DNA of 64,000 bases from Flintibacter faecis (GTDB taxonomy: Bacteria > Bacillota > Clostridia > Oscillospirales > Oscillospiraceae): the NCBI RefSeq assembly GCF_014287875.1, contig NZ_JACOPN010000006.1:62001-126000 (forward strand). The letters are read 5' to 3'. Below, in pieces: positions 41,844-49,420 of the stretch. Below the pieces are notes generated by a model. That model saw only the letters and a program-made list of their open reading frames with translations, made no database searches and was not told where the DNA came from. Position numbers and translations under genes: made by a program. How positions within the stretch are numbered: position 1 is the first letter of the stretch; every line of letters starts with the position of its first letter.

Positions 41844-41998
41844 CAGCCTTCCCCTGGGGGAAGGTGGCATGGGCGCAAGCCCGTGACGGATGAGGGGAAG
41901 GCCCTCGGGTATCTGCGCGTTTTCATCGGGAGACGCAGCGACCCTTTGGCTTTCCCCTCATCCGGCCCTGCGGGCCACCTTCCCCTAGGGGAAGGCTG
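41844..41998. repeat. Palindromic intergenic repeat, family D
   Basis: The 155-base element starts CAGCCTTCCCCTGGGGGAAG and ends CCTTCCCCTAGGGGAAGGCTG. Inner arms include GATGAGGGGAAGGCC and GGCTTTCCCCTCATCC. Only this copy is in the window. It lies 16 bases after the cls stop. Confidence 0.7.
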
Positions 41999-42068
41999 TT
42001 TTAACTCCTTCCGTCAGAAACACGAAATTACCCTCTGAATTAGTAGGCTGATTTTTCGTAAATACCCA

Positions 42069-42097
42069 TTGACTTCATAGGTAAAACAGGTTATACT
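42069..42097 (+). promoter_or_regulatory. Promoter of the metY transcript
   Basis: TTGACT, 17 bases, TATACT. The metY start lies 334 bases downstream, leaving a long leader. Confidence 0.7.
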
Positions 42098-42141
42098 TGG
42101 CTCATCCTCAAGAACAAACCCACTGAAAGGAGGCCCCCAGC

Positions 42142-42258
42142 ATGATCGTCGCATTTGAAAAGCTGCTGCGCAGCAACTTCCGCTTTGGACGAATGTCCCC
42201 TTCCCGGACACAACTGCTGTGCGGGTCTTTTTCCTGTGTCCTTCTTCCCCTGGAATAA
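42142..42258 (+). CDS. Short ORF in the metY leader (possible leader peptide)
   Basis: ATG 42142 follows a strong AAAGGAGG site, and the ORF encodes 38 residues. It contains CGSFSC near its end. A hairpin with TCTTTTT lies inside its 3' half. Placement between a promoter and two further hairpins suggests a regulatory leader peptide, perhaps sensing cysteine supply. There is no direct proof that it is translated. Confidence 0.4.
   Translation: MIVAFEKLLRSNFRFGRMSPSRTQLLCGSFSCVLLPLE
42203..42232 (+). terminator. Leader hairpin 1 before metY
   Basis: CCCGGACACA and TGTGCGGG pair (with a two-base bulge) and TCTTTTT follows. It is inside the short leader ORF. Confidence 0.45.
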
Positions 42259-42292
42259 GGGTAAAGCGATTTTCCCCGTCAGTGTTTTTGCG

Positions 42293-42334
42293 TCCGGGTG
42301 CTGTTTCTTCATGTAACGGCTGCCCGGATTTTTT
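42293..42334 (+). terminator. Leader hairpin 2 before metY
   Basis: TCCGGG and CCCGGA, extended by GCTG/CGGC, precede TTTTTT. It looks like an intrinsic terminator about 100 bases before metY. Confidence 0.6.
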
Positions 42335-42348
42335 GTGTCATAAAATGT

Positions 42349-42365
42349 GTCCGGTGCCGCCGGAC
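42349..42365 (+). promoter_or_regulatory. Leader hairpin 3 before metY
   Basis: GTCCGG and CCGGAC flank five bases. With its left neighbour it forms GTGTCCGG, complementary to CCGGACAC in hairpin 1, so alternative pairing is possible. Confidence 0.35.
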
Positions 42366-42430
42366 CGTTTCTCGCATCGTTCTTTCCTTTTCGAGATCAG
42401 AATCAAAAAATCTGAATGAGGTGTTTCTCC

Positions 42431-43714
42431 ATGCGTCAATATAAGTTCGAGACCCTGCAGCTCCACGTCGGTCAGGAGCAGGCCGACCCCGCCACCGACT
42501 CCCGCGCCGTCCCCATCTATCAGACCACCTCTTATGTGTTCCATAACTCCGCCCATGCCGCCGCCCGGTTCGGTCTGGCCGACGCAGGCAACATCTATGG
42601 CCGCCTGACCAACTCCACTCAGGACGTGTTTGAAAAGCGCATTGCGGCTCTGGAGGGCGGCGTGGCCGCTCTGGCCGTGGCCTCCGGTGCCGCCGCCATC
42701 ACCTATGCCATCCAGGCCCTGGCCGCCGACGGCGGTCACATCGTGGCCCAAAAGACCATCTACGGCGGCAGCTATAACCTGTTGGAGCACACCCTGCCCC
42801 ATTTCGGCGTGTCCACCACCTTTGTAAACGCCCACGACCTGGCCGAGGTGGAGAACGCCATTCAGGACAACACCCGTGCCTTCTATCTGGAGACCCTGGG
42901 CAACCCCAACAGCGACATCCCCGACATTGATGCCATCGCCGCCATCGCCCACAAGCACGGCCTGCCTCTGGTCATCGACAACACCTTCGGCACCCCCTAT
43001 CTCATCCGGCCCATTGAGCACGGTGCGGACATTGTGGTCCACTCCGCCACCAAATTCATCGGCGGCCACGGCACCTCCCTGGGCGGCGTGATCGTGGATT
43101 CCGGCAAGTTCGATTGGAAGGCCAGCGGCAAGTATCCCGCCATCGCAGACCCCAACCCCAGCTATCACGGCGTATCCTTTGTGGATGCCGTGGGCCCCGC
43201 CGCCTTTGTCACCTACATCCGGGCCATCCTGCTGCGAGACACCGGTGCCTGCATCTCTCCCTTCAATGCTTTCCTGCTGCTCCAGGGCGTGGAGACCCTG
43301 TCCCTGCGTCTGGACCGCCACGCAGAAAACACCAAGAAGGTGGTGGAGTTCCTGGCCAACCACCCCCAGGTGCCCCACGTGAACCACCCCTCCCTGCCCG
43401 ACCACCCCGATCACGCCCTGTATGAGAAGTACTTCCCCAACGGCGGCGCCAGCATCTTCACCTTCGAGATCAAGGGCGGCCAGGAGGAGGCCTTCCGCTT
43501 CATCGACAACCTGAAGATCTTCTCCCTGCTGGCCAACGTGGCCGACGTGAAGTCCCTGGTCATCCACCCCGCCACCACCACCCACTCCCAGCTGTCCGCC
43601 CAGGAGCTGGCTGACCAGGACATCACCCCCGCCACCATCCGCCTGTCCATCGGCACCGAGCACATCGACGACATCCTGGCCGATCTGGAGCAGGGCTTCG
43701 CCGCCGCCAAGTGA
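42431..43714 (+). CDS. metY: O-acetylhomoserine aminocarboxypropyltransferase/sulfhydrylase
   Basis: This PLP enzyme of the Cys/Met metabolism family (427 residues) makes homocysteine or methionine from O-acetylhomoserine and sulfide or methanethiol. It has the family start [23 protein letters not shown], the PLP lysine in [12 protein letters not shown], and the long-form inserts typical of MetY. I start at ATG 42431, eight bases after TGAGGTG; an ATG at 42416 precedes that site. The structured leader upstream suggests attenuation control. Confidence 0.95.
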   Translation: MRQYKFETLQLHVGQEQADPATDSRAVPIYQTTSYVFHNSAHAAARFGLADAGNIYGRLTNSTQDVFEKRIAALEGGVAALAVASGAAAITYAIQALAADGGHIVAQKTIYGGSYNLLEHTLPHFGVSTTFVNAHDLAEVENAIQDNTRAFYLETLGNPNSDIPDIDAIAAIAHKHGLPLVIDNTFGTPYLIRPIEHGADIVVHSATKFIGGHGTSLGGVIVDSGKFDWKASGKYPAIADPNPSYHGVSFVDAVGPAAFVTYIRAILLRDTGACISPFNAFLLLQGVETLSLRLDRHAENTKKVVEFLANHPQVPHVNHPSLPDHPDHALYEKYFPNGGASIFTFEIKGGQEEAFRFIDNLKIFSLLANVADVKSLVIHPATTTHSQLSAQELADQDITPATIRLSIGTEHIDDILADLEQGFAAAK

Positions 43715-43782
43715 TCGCAGTCAATCAGCGGCTCGGTACCCCTATCTTACCTTTTCTTTCTTCTTTCTCCCTCTTCTAAAGT

Positions 43783-43826
43783 CATCCGGGAGGAGAGCAC
43801 CCGCTCTCCTCCCGGATGGCTTTTTT
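43783..43826 (+). terminator. Terminator after metY
   Basis: CATCCGGGAGGAGAGC and GCTCTCCTCCCGGATG pair over 16 bases and are followed by GCTTTTTT. Confidence 0.85.
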
Positions 43827-43860
43827 GCGTGTTTTGTCGTTTCCTGTCGAACGAATTGTT

Positions 43861-43889
43861 TTGCATTATTTGTCAGTTTCTTCTATAAT
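43861..43889 (+). promoter_or_regulatory. Strong promoter reading into the recombinase segment
   Basis: TTGCAT, exactly 17 bases, TATAAT. The predicted transcript starts about 8 bases before the left 19-bp inverted repeat. In the present orientation it would run antisense to the recombinase gene; after inversion it would drive it. Confidence 0.7.
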
Positions 43890-43903
43890 ATGGTAGAACA
43901 AGG

Positions 43904-43922
43904 GCCGATAATTTGCCTTATA
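43904..43922 (+). repeat. Left 19-bp inverted repeat flanking the recombinase
   Basis: GCCGATAATTTGCCTTATA, whose perfect reverse complement lies at 44852-44870. It contains ATAA and TTAT arms around a six-base TTTGCC centre, like a tyrosine-recombinase core site. Confidence 0.85.
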
Positions 43923-43971
43923 TGTACAAAGTTGAAAAAAATCCTCATAGGCAGAAAAATAGCACTTTTCC

Positions 43972-44775
43972 TCACCAATCTACCACCCGGTCCACAATGG
44001 CCCGCTGCTCCGTGGCCGTCTTGCGCAGATAGATGCGGGTGGTCTCGATGCTCTCGTGACCCATCAGGTCGGCCAGAAAGGCGATGTCCCCGCAGCGGTC
44101 CAAAAAGCTCTTGGCAAACCGATGGCGAAAGGAGTGAGGATAGACCACATCCGGGTCGATTCCATAGCGCACCGCCAGTTTTTTCAGTTGGGCGGACACC
44201 CCACGGGCGGTGATACGCTGGCCTTGCCGGTTGAGAAAGACAAAGCCGCTGGTCATTTTTTGTCCGGCCAGCCACTTGCCCGCCTCCTGCTGAAGAGCCT
44301 GGGGGATATAGATGCGCCGCAGCTTGCCCCCCTTGGTGTACAGGTCCAAATAGCCCAGGCGGATGTGCTCGGCCTTCAGCTGAAGCAGCTCGCTGATGCG
44401 GGCCCCGGTGGCCGCCAGGAACCGGACCACAAAATACCAGAAGAGCTCATCATCCTCCTTTAAGCGGGTCTTAAAATACTCATAATCTGCCTCGCTGATG
44501 ACGTTTTCCAAAAAAGCCTTCTGCTGCACCCGCACAAAGGGCAGCCGCCACTTCTCCCGGCCCACGCTCTCCAGATAGCAGTTGATGGCCTGGAGCCGCA
44601 GGTTCACCGTCTGGGGCTTATAGCGCTCCATCAGCCAGCTCTTATACCGGCACAGGTTGGTCTGGGTCACCGCCCCATAGCGCTGGCGGAACTGCCGCAG
44701 GGCGAAGAGATAGGCCGTGATGGTGTTCTCCGAGAGATGCTTCTCCCGTAAATGTCTTTCGTACTGTTCTGTCAT
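43972..44775 (-). CDS. Tyrosine recombinase (XerC/D-like), flanked by inverted repeats
   Basis: The 267 residues form a complete tyrosine recombinase: an N-terminal SAM-like DNA-binding domain (LSENTITAYLFALRQF) and a catalytic domain with Arg126 (ATGARISELLQL), probable Lys151, His214 and Arg217 (HSFRHRFAK), His240 (LMGHESIETT) and nucleophile Tyr249 (RIYLRK). It is short, with no phage or transposon neighbours. ATG 44775 follows AAAGGAGG, and a TATAAT (-10) lies at 44800-44805 with a weak -35. The gene is enclosed by perfect 19-bp inverted repeats, so the simplest reading is an invertase that flips its own 967-bp segment. Confidence 0.9.
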   Translation of the reverse strand: MTEQYERHLREKHLSENTITAYLFALRQFRQRYGAVTQTNLCRYKSWLMERYKPQTVNLRLQAINCYLESVGREKWRLPFVRVQQKAFLENVISEADYEYFKTRLKEDDELFWYFVVRFLAATGARISELLQLKAEHIRLGYLDLYTKGGKLRRIYIPQALQQEAGKWLAGQKMTSGFVFLNRQGQRITARGVSAQLKKLAVRYGIDPDVVYPHSFRHRFAKSFLDRCGDIAFLADLMGHESIETTRIYLRKTATEQRAIVDRVVDW

Positions 44776-44851
44776 GATGAAAGACCTCCTTTCCCCGTCA
44801 TTATACGATGTTCCTTTTTCCCCAATTTGCCTTTGCGTTTTGCGCCCTTCG

Positions 44852-44870
44852 TATAAGGCAAATTATCGGC
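44852..44870 (-). repeat. Right 19-bp inverted repeat flanking the recombinase
   Basis: Perfect reverse complement of 43904-43922. It lies upstream of the recombinase promoter, 77 bases before the start codon. Confidence 0.85.
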
Positions 44871-44897
44871 ACCGTCCAGCCCTGTCGAGGCACAAAA

Positions 44898-44925
44898 ACG
44901 CCGCCGCTTTTGCAAGCGACGGCGT
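44898..44925. repeat. 28-bp direct repeat, left copy (hairpin-forming)
   Basis: It starts ACGCCGCCGCTTTTGCAAGC and ends GACGGCGT, and folds into a stem around TTGCAA. An identical 28-mer lies at 47307-47334. The surface-protein gene and the IS remnant lie between them. Confidence 0.75.
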
Positions 44926-45069
44926 GACGCGGATTAGCGTTATCCCGGCCTTTTCATATGAGGTTCAAGCTATTCGCAGAAAAATATGCTAAAATTTGCA
45001 AGAAAGATACCCACTGTCGACACTATATGATATAATGGTATTAATCTGAAATCTATGGAGGAATCGGCC

Positions 45070-46626
45070 ATGAAAAAACGAATGATATCATTGATCTTGT
45101 CGCTGACTTTGCTTTTATCTCTTTCCGTCCCAACCTTTGCTGCGGCTCCCACTACGCAGCCGCATTTCACGGATGTCCCCACATCCCACTGGGCTTATAC
45201 TCAGATTGAGAGAGCCTATTCTGATGGCGTTATTGCCGGCACGGCAGGCAACGCAGCGAACTACACGGGTGTGTTCTCTCCCAGCGGAACCTTGACGGAG
45301 GCACAGTTCGTTACTATCATGACCAGAGCGTTCTTTAACGACGAGCTCGAAGCGGCAAAGAAAGTCGTTGGTTCTAACGCAAAGTGGTACGCTGCCGCAC
45401 AAAAGGTCGCCGAGGACCAGCATCTGCTGACTTTCGTGCAGGGTAAGATGGATGCGCCTATCACTCGCTACGATATGGCGGCCATCATGACGAACATCAT
45501 GGATGCAAAAGAATTTTCTGGACGCCCTGGACTTGCTGAAACAGAAGCAACATTTGACAAGATTGCGGACTTTAAGAGTATCCCGAATTCTTATCAAATT
45601 AGTGTCGCTTCCGTGTTCGCTATGGGACTCATTTCAGGTGTTGATTCAAAGGGGACATTTGCTGGTTCTTCCTATATGAACAGAGCACAGGCTGCTGTAG
45701 TCTATGGACGCATGAAGGATGCATTCCTCAATGCGGGGGGCAACGGCACGACAACGAAGCCGGAAACAACTGAGCCTACCCCGACGCCGACTCCGAGTGC
45801 TCCTGGCGGAGATGGTGAGAGCAGCGTTGTTGGCACCACAAGCTCTCAGCCTGTAACGCTTTCCTATGCAACTCACAAGCCCGTTGATGACTATTGGTCA
45901 GAGCAGAGCGATGCTGTGAAGAATGCTACAGACAAGGACGCCTTCAATGCTGCAGTTAATACTCTTATCCATGCGGAAGAAATTGCTAAAAGTAGCACAA
46001 GCAGGCAAGTCAATCCAAATTTCAACTACGCAGTATATGGTGAGAACGAAAACATAGACGCTCTTGATAAGAAGGAAATCGCCGTATCCTCAACGCTTGG
46101 GTCTATCAATGCTTATGGCTCAAAATTTTCTGCAGAAACAGCAAATAACTGCGAGGTTTTTAACGCTTACAAAATGAGCGATAAGGTTACTGCCGCAGTT
46201 ACCGAAGCTACCAGTAAGTTTACACCAAATATGAGTGACAAGGAAAAAATCAAAATTTGTGTCGACCTTATCACTCAGAAATTTAGCTACGATGCCAACG
46301 GTAAGGGTTTCACATGGACAAATGGCGGCACAGCAGGCGTATGTGATGATTTTGCTATTGCTACTCGCAATATTCTTGGAGTGTCTGGCATACCAACCCT
46401 TACGATTTCGGGGGATGTTTCAACCGGCCCTCATGTGTGGAATATGGCTTATGCAGACGGCGAATGGGTTATTGTCGACGCTACGGCTGCGGAATACGGA
46501 TATCCTCAGTATATGTCCATGAGCGAACATGAGAAAATCTATGGTTATAATCACTCTATCTATAATGGTACAGGTGTCCAAATTTCAAAAGCGCTAATTG
46601 AAGCAGCAGAATCTGCCAGAAAGTAA
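45070..46626 (+). CDS. S-layer-homology surface protein with transglutaminase-like domain
   Basis: The 518-residue precursor has a signal peptide (to about residue 25), then three SLH modules to about residue 220: FTDVPTSHWAYTQIERAYSDG, then a second with AITRYDMAAIMT-like pattern, then FADFKS..SVFAMGLISG. They should bind wall-linked polymer. A Thr/Pro linker follows (TTTKPETTEPTPTPTPSAPG). The C-terminal domain has a papain-like transglutaminase core with Cys in GVCDDFA, His in TGPHVWNM and Asp in WVIVDATA. ATG 45070 follows TGGAGG; a TATAAT is at 45031. Codon use and base composition are clearly more AT-rich than the neighbours, suggesting transfer. Confidence 0.88.
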   Translation: MKKRMISLILSLTLLLSLSVPTFAAAPTTQPHFTDVPTSHWAYTQIERAYSDGVIAGTAGNAANYTGVFSPSGTLTEAQFVTIMTRAFFNDELEAAKKVVGSNAKWYAAAQKVAEDQHLLTFVQGKMDAPITRYDMAAIMTNIMDAKEFSGRPGLAETEATFDKIADFKSIPNSYQISVASVFAMGLISGVDSKGTFAGSSYMNRAQAAVVYGRMKDAFLNAGGNGTTTKPETTEPTPTPTPSAPGGDGESSVVGTTSSQPVTLSYATHKPVDDYWSEQSDAVKNATDKDAFNAAVNTLIHAEEIAKSSTSRQVNPNFNYAVYGENENIDALDKKEIAVSSTLGSINAYGSKFSAETANNCEVFNAYKMSDKVTAAVTEATSKFTPNMSDKEKIKICVDLITQKFSYDANGKGFTWTNGGTAGVCDDFAIATRNILGVSGIPTLTISGDVSTGPHVWNMAYADGEWVIVDATAAEYGYPQYMSMSEHEKIYGYNHSIYNGTGVQISKALIEAAESARK

Positions 46627-46643
46627 TTATGTTGGTTTAAAGA

Positions 46644-46679
46644 AAGGCCGCTGGCGTAATGCCAACGGCCTTTCTTTTT
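46644..46679 (+). terminator. Terminator after the surface-protein gene
   Basis: AAAGGCCG-TGGC and GCCA-CGGCCTTT form a hairpin followed by CTTTTT, 18 bases after the stop. Confidence 0.75.
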
Positions 46680-46827
46680 GCGAATTTTGTAACAAATACG
46701 GTCAAAAAGTTATGAGTCAAACATCTTGTAAGGGCATTCACGGATTGCGGGAGGATAGCTTGCTCAGTTCTGAACAAACTCGAAAGAAAAGATGAGCTCG
46801 TATCTTTATCACAGTTCAGCAAATCAA

Positions 46828-46848
46828 GAATGTCCAACTTGGACATTC
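46828..46848. repeat. Perfect palindrome next to the IS remnant
   Basis: GAATGTCCAA-C-TTGGACATTC is a perfect 10-base inverted repeat ending exactly where the IS end sequence starts. The DNA from 46680 to 46828 holds nothing else that I can support. Confidence 0.55.
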
Positions 46849-47306
46849 CAGTCTGTCGAAAAAGTCCGGCTGGAGCTGGGCTTTTTCTGATAGATAAGGC
46901 TTTCGTACCGTAACGAAAAGCGCAACGGACCCGGACTGCGGCTTATTCGTAAAGGGCGAGCATAAGCGATAGTTCGCCTATGAGGCGCATACCGCCTGCG
47001 ACAAGAATGGTTTCGTGCTGGAAACAGTCGTGACACCCGGCAATGTCCATGACAGCGTGGCCTTTGACGAAGTTTACGACAAAGTAACGGAAAATTTCCC
47101 ACAGGTAGAGGCCGTTGTGGCCGATGCCGCATACAAAACGCCTCATATCTGCAAGAAAGTGTTCGGCGATGGCAGAGTCCTTTCCACAGCCTACAAGCGC
47201 CCGCAGACCATGAAGAATGGACACGAGTCGCTTTGCTGTTTTTTCGCTCATATATGTTCGAGATCCAGTCTGCTCCTGAGTACAGACCGGGTTCCTCGAC
47301 AGACTG
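46849..47306. mobile_element. Internally deleted IS remnant (IS1182-like)
   Basis: The 458-base block is bounded by CAGTCTGTCGA and its reverse complement TCGACAGACTG, and contains a fragment of a DDE transposase gene. It is far shorter than a complete element (about 1.6 kb), so it is dead. The family is inferred from the protein fragment. Confidence 0.65.
46907..47228 (+). pseudogene. Transposase fragment (DDE, IS1182/IS5-like)
   Basis: One frame encodes KSATDPDCGLFVKGEHKR, then a TAG at 46970, then FAYEAHTACDKNGFVLETVV followed by TPGNVHDSVAFDEVYD, a VVADAAYKTPHI motif (the second catalytic Asp region) and KRPQTMKNG. That is the middle of a DDE transposase. The start, the end and the final Glu region are missing, and the internal stop breaks it. 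Confidence 0.75.
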
Positions 47307-47334
47307 ACGCCGCCGCTTTTGCAAGCGACGGCGT
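47307..47334. repeat. 28-bp direct repeat, right copy (hairpin-forming)
   Basis: Identical to 44898-44925. It starts at the base after the IS remnant and lies 12 bases from the end of the corA gene, for which it may act as a terminator. Confidence 0.75.
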
Positions 47335-47345
47335 ATCTTTTCGGC

Positions 47346-48191
47346 TTAAAGCCACTTGTTTTTTCGGAAATACCACAGCAGCCACGCCACGATCAGCACG
47401 CTCAGGACGATGACCGCCGGATAGCCATAGCGCCAGCCCAGCTCCGGCATCCCCACAAAGTTCATCCCATACCACCCCGCCAGCAGGGACAGGGGCAGGA
47501 AGATCACCGTGACCACGGTGAACAGCTTCATCAGCTCGTTCTGCTGGATGGACAGCTGGGACTGATAGGCCTCCCGCAGCTGGGTCACCGACTCCTGTAG
47601 GTTCCGGACGGCGTTGAGATACCGGTCCATGCGCCCGCCCAGAATGGCCATGCGCCGGACGCTGGCGTGGGACAGCAGGCCGTTGTCGTTGGCGGTCAGC
47701 TCGTCGAAGATGGAGTCCAGCTGCTCGTAATACCGTTTCAGCCGCAGCAGCTCCCGCCGCCACTGGACGATGCGGTCCATGTCCTCCCGGTGGGTACCGG
47801 ACAGGATGGCCGTCTCCCCCTCGCTGATGTCCGCCTCCAGCTGCTCCAGGTGGGACATGTCCCCGCGGATGAGCCGCACGAAAAAGCGGTACAGCAGCTG
47901 CTGGTTGTCCAGCGGCCCGTCCGCCGTCACCTCGCGGAAAATGGCGTTGGCCTTGTCCTCCGCCGCCCGATCCTCGCAAAAGATAAACAGATCCTCCCGA
48001 TCCAGATACAGCAGCATCTGTTCATTCTGGGTGCGATCGCTGTGTACGTCATACCAGTCAAAGGCGATCAGGCTGAATTCTTCAAAGCTCTCAAAGCTCT
48101 CGATCTGCCCCTCGTTTAAATATTGCAGGGTCTTGGGGTCCATATGGGGCGCGGCCTCCCCCATGCGCTGCATGGACAATACCCTCTGCAT
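47346..48191 (-). CDS. CorA-family magnesium/divalent cation transporter
   Basis: The 281-residue protein has the CorA plan: a cytoplasmic domain with long helices (LSMQRMGEAAP to LQESVTQLREAYQSQL) and two C-terminal membrane helices with the pore signature YGMNFVGMPE between them. CorA pentamers import Mg2+ (or Co2+/Ni2+). The N-terminal domain is somewhat short for the family. ATG 48191 follows AAAGGAGGAC. The basic tail FRKNKWL is typical. Confidence 0.9.
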   Translation of the reverse strand: MQRVLSMQRMGEAAPHMDPKTLQYLNEGQIESFESFEEFSLIAFDWYDVHSDRTQNEQMLLYLDREDLFIFCEDRAAEDKANAIFREVTADGPLDNQQLLYRFFVRLIRGDMSHLEQLEADISEGETAILSGTHREDMDRIVQWRRELLRLKRYYEQLDSIFDELTANDNGLLSHASVRRMAILGGRMDRYLNAVRNLQESVTQLREAYQSQLSIQQNELMKLFTVVTVIFLPLSLLAGWYGMNFVGMPELGWRYGYPAVIVLSVLIVAWLLWYFRKNKWL

Positions 48192-48330
48192 AGCCGGGTC
48201 CTCCTTTCTCTCGGTTGCTCTTTTATTTTATAGCACGTTCCGCCGGAAATGTCACCCCCGCTTTTCTCTGTCTTGTCTTTTCCCGCAAATGGGGGTACAC
48301 TAGGGAAAACGCAGAAAAGGAGCGTTCCCC

Positions 48331-48732
48331 ATGAAATTGGTCACTGAAGAAGATTTCCGTGCCTATGCCAAAAGCAATCCCTTTATGGAATATAACCACA
48401 TCTCCATCGTCTCCGTCTCCCCCGACCACTGCGTGGTGAAGGTGGAGCTGGCCCCGGAGTCCAAAAACCGCAACGGCTATGCCCACGGCGGCCTGCTGTA
48501 CGCCATGGCCGACTGCGTGGCGGGCATCGTCTCCCGCACCGACGGGGCGGACTATGTCACCCAGAGCGCCCACATGAACTTTCTCCACAACGTGCAGAGC
48601 GGCACGCTCTATGCCGCCGCCGAGACGGTACGCCGGGGCCACAAGCTGGCCATCTTCCACGTCACCGTCACCGACGAAAAAGGCGATCTGCTCATCGACG
48701 GCGTGGTGGACATGTTCCGCATCACCCCCTGA
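48331..48732 (+). CDS. PaaI-like hotdog thioesterase
   Basis: The 133 residues form a hotdog-fold acyl-CoA thioesterase of the PaaI type. The motif NGYAHGGLLYAMADCVAG includes the conserved HGG and catalytic acid region, followed by SAHMNFLHNVQSG. The acyl substrate is not known. ATG 48331 follows AAAAGGAG. It is separated from a second thioesterase gene by a repeat element. Confidence 0.88.
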   Translation: MKLVTEEDFRAYAKSNPFMEYNHISIVSVSPDHCVVKVELAPESKNRNGYAHGGLLYAMADCVAGIVSRTDGADYVTQSAHMNFLHNVQSGTLYAAAETVRRGHKLAIFHVTVTDEKGDLLIDGVVDMFRITP

Positions 48733-48803
48733 CCGGATTTGATGCAGTTTGACGCTGGATTTTTGGGCTGAATTGTTGTAAGATACAGTGTGTGTATGTC
48801 GCT

Positions 48804-48920
48804 GAATCCCTCAGTCATCGCCTGCGGCGATGCCAGCCCCCTTTCACAAGGGGGCCTAATGGAGCAAAAAACAGCCCCCCTTGTTAAAGGGGGGAGGGCC
48901 GCGAAGCGGCGGGGGGATTC
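48804..48920. repeat. Palindromic intergenic repeat, family E
   Basis: Starts GAATCCCTCAGTCATCGCC and ends AAGCGGCGGGGGGATTC. Internal hairpins are GCCCCCTTTCACAAGGGGGC and GCCCCCCTTGTTAAAGGGGGG. One copy in the window. Confidence 0.65.
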
Positions 48921-48975
48921 CGTCATCGTAAAAAACCTAATACCCACCACTTCGTTTTACAAGGAGGACACTATC

Positions 48976-49368
48976 ATGTCTGTCACCGTTGGTATGAAGG
49001 CCAAGGCCGAGGCCGTGGTCAACGACCAGAACACCGCCATTTCCGCCGGCTCCGGCACCCTGCCCGTGTTCGCCACCCCCTGGATGTGCGCCCTGATGGA
49101 GCAGGCCGCCTGGACCGCCGTGGCCCCCGGTCTGGCCGAAGGGGAGAGCACCGTGGGCACCAAGCTGAACATCTCCCACGTCTCCGCCACTCCCGTGGGC
49201 CTGAAGGTCTGGGCCGAGAGCGAGGTCACCGCCGTGGACGGCAAGCGCCTGGAGTTCAAGGTGGCCGCCTATGACGAGAAGGGCCTCATCGGCGAGGGCA
49301 CCCACGAGCGCTTCATCATCACCGACGAGCGTTTCCTGGGCAAGGCCGCCCGCAAGCTGGAGCAGTAA
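48976..49368 (+). CDS. FlK-like hotdog thioesterase family protein
   Basis: The 130-residue hotdog protein resembles the fluoroacetyl-CoA thioesterase family: LPVFATPWMCALMEQAAW (with the Thr and Glu seen in FlK), GESTVGTKLNISHVSATPVG and EGTHERFII. Most such proteins do not act on fluoroacetyl-CoA; a general short acyl-CoA substrate is more likely. ATG 48976 follows AAGGAGGACA. No cofactor-binding segment is present. Confidence 0.85.
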   Translation: MSVTVGMKAKAEAVVNDQNTAISAGSGTLPVFATPWMCALMEQAAWTAVAPGLAEGESTVGTKLNISHVSATPVGLKVWAESEVTAVDGKRLEFKVAAYDEKGLIGEGTHERFIITDERFLGKAARKLEQ

Positions 49369-49420
49369 GTCAAGCCCCAAAATATCCGGGACCGCAGCAA
49401 AATGCGGCCCCGGATATTTT

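Noticed and set aside
41999..42430. SAM (S-box) riboswitch before metY
   Set aside because: The conserved S-box core segments are not found; the hairpins have a different layout.
43861..44925. Recombinase as the integrase of a prophage or conjugative element
   Set aside because: No phage, excisionase, relaxase or transfer genes are near, and the repeats around it are inverted, not direct.
46637..46846. Minus-strand ORF of 69 codons between the surface-protein gene and the IS remnant
   Set aside because: Its start lies in a palindrome, it has no ribosome binding site, and it runs through the terminator of the surface-protein gene.
46824..47324. Minus-strand frames across the IS remnant
   Set aside because: They are antisense to the recognisable transposase fragment and have no protein-like features.
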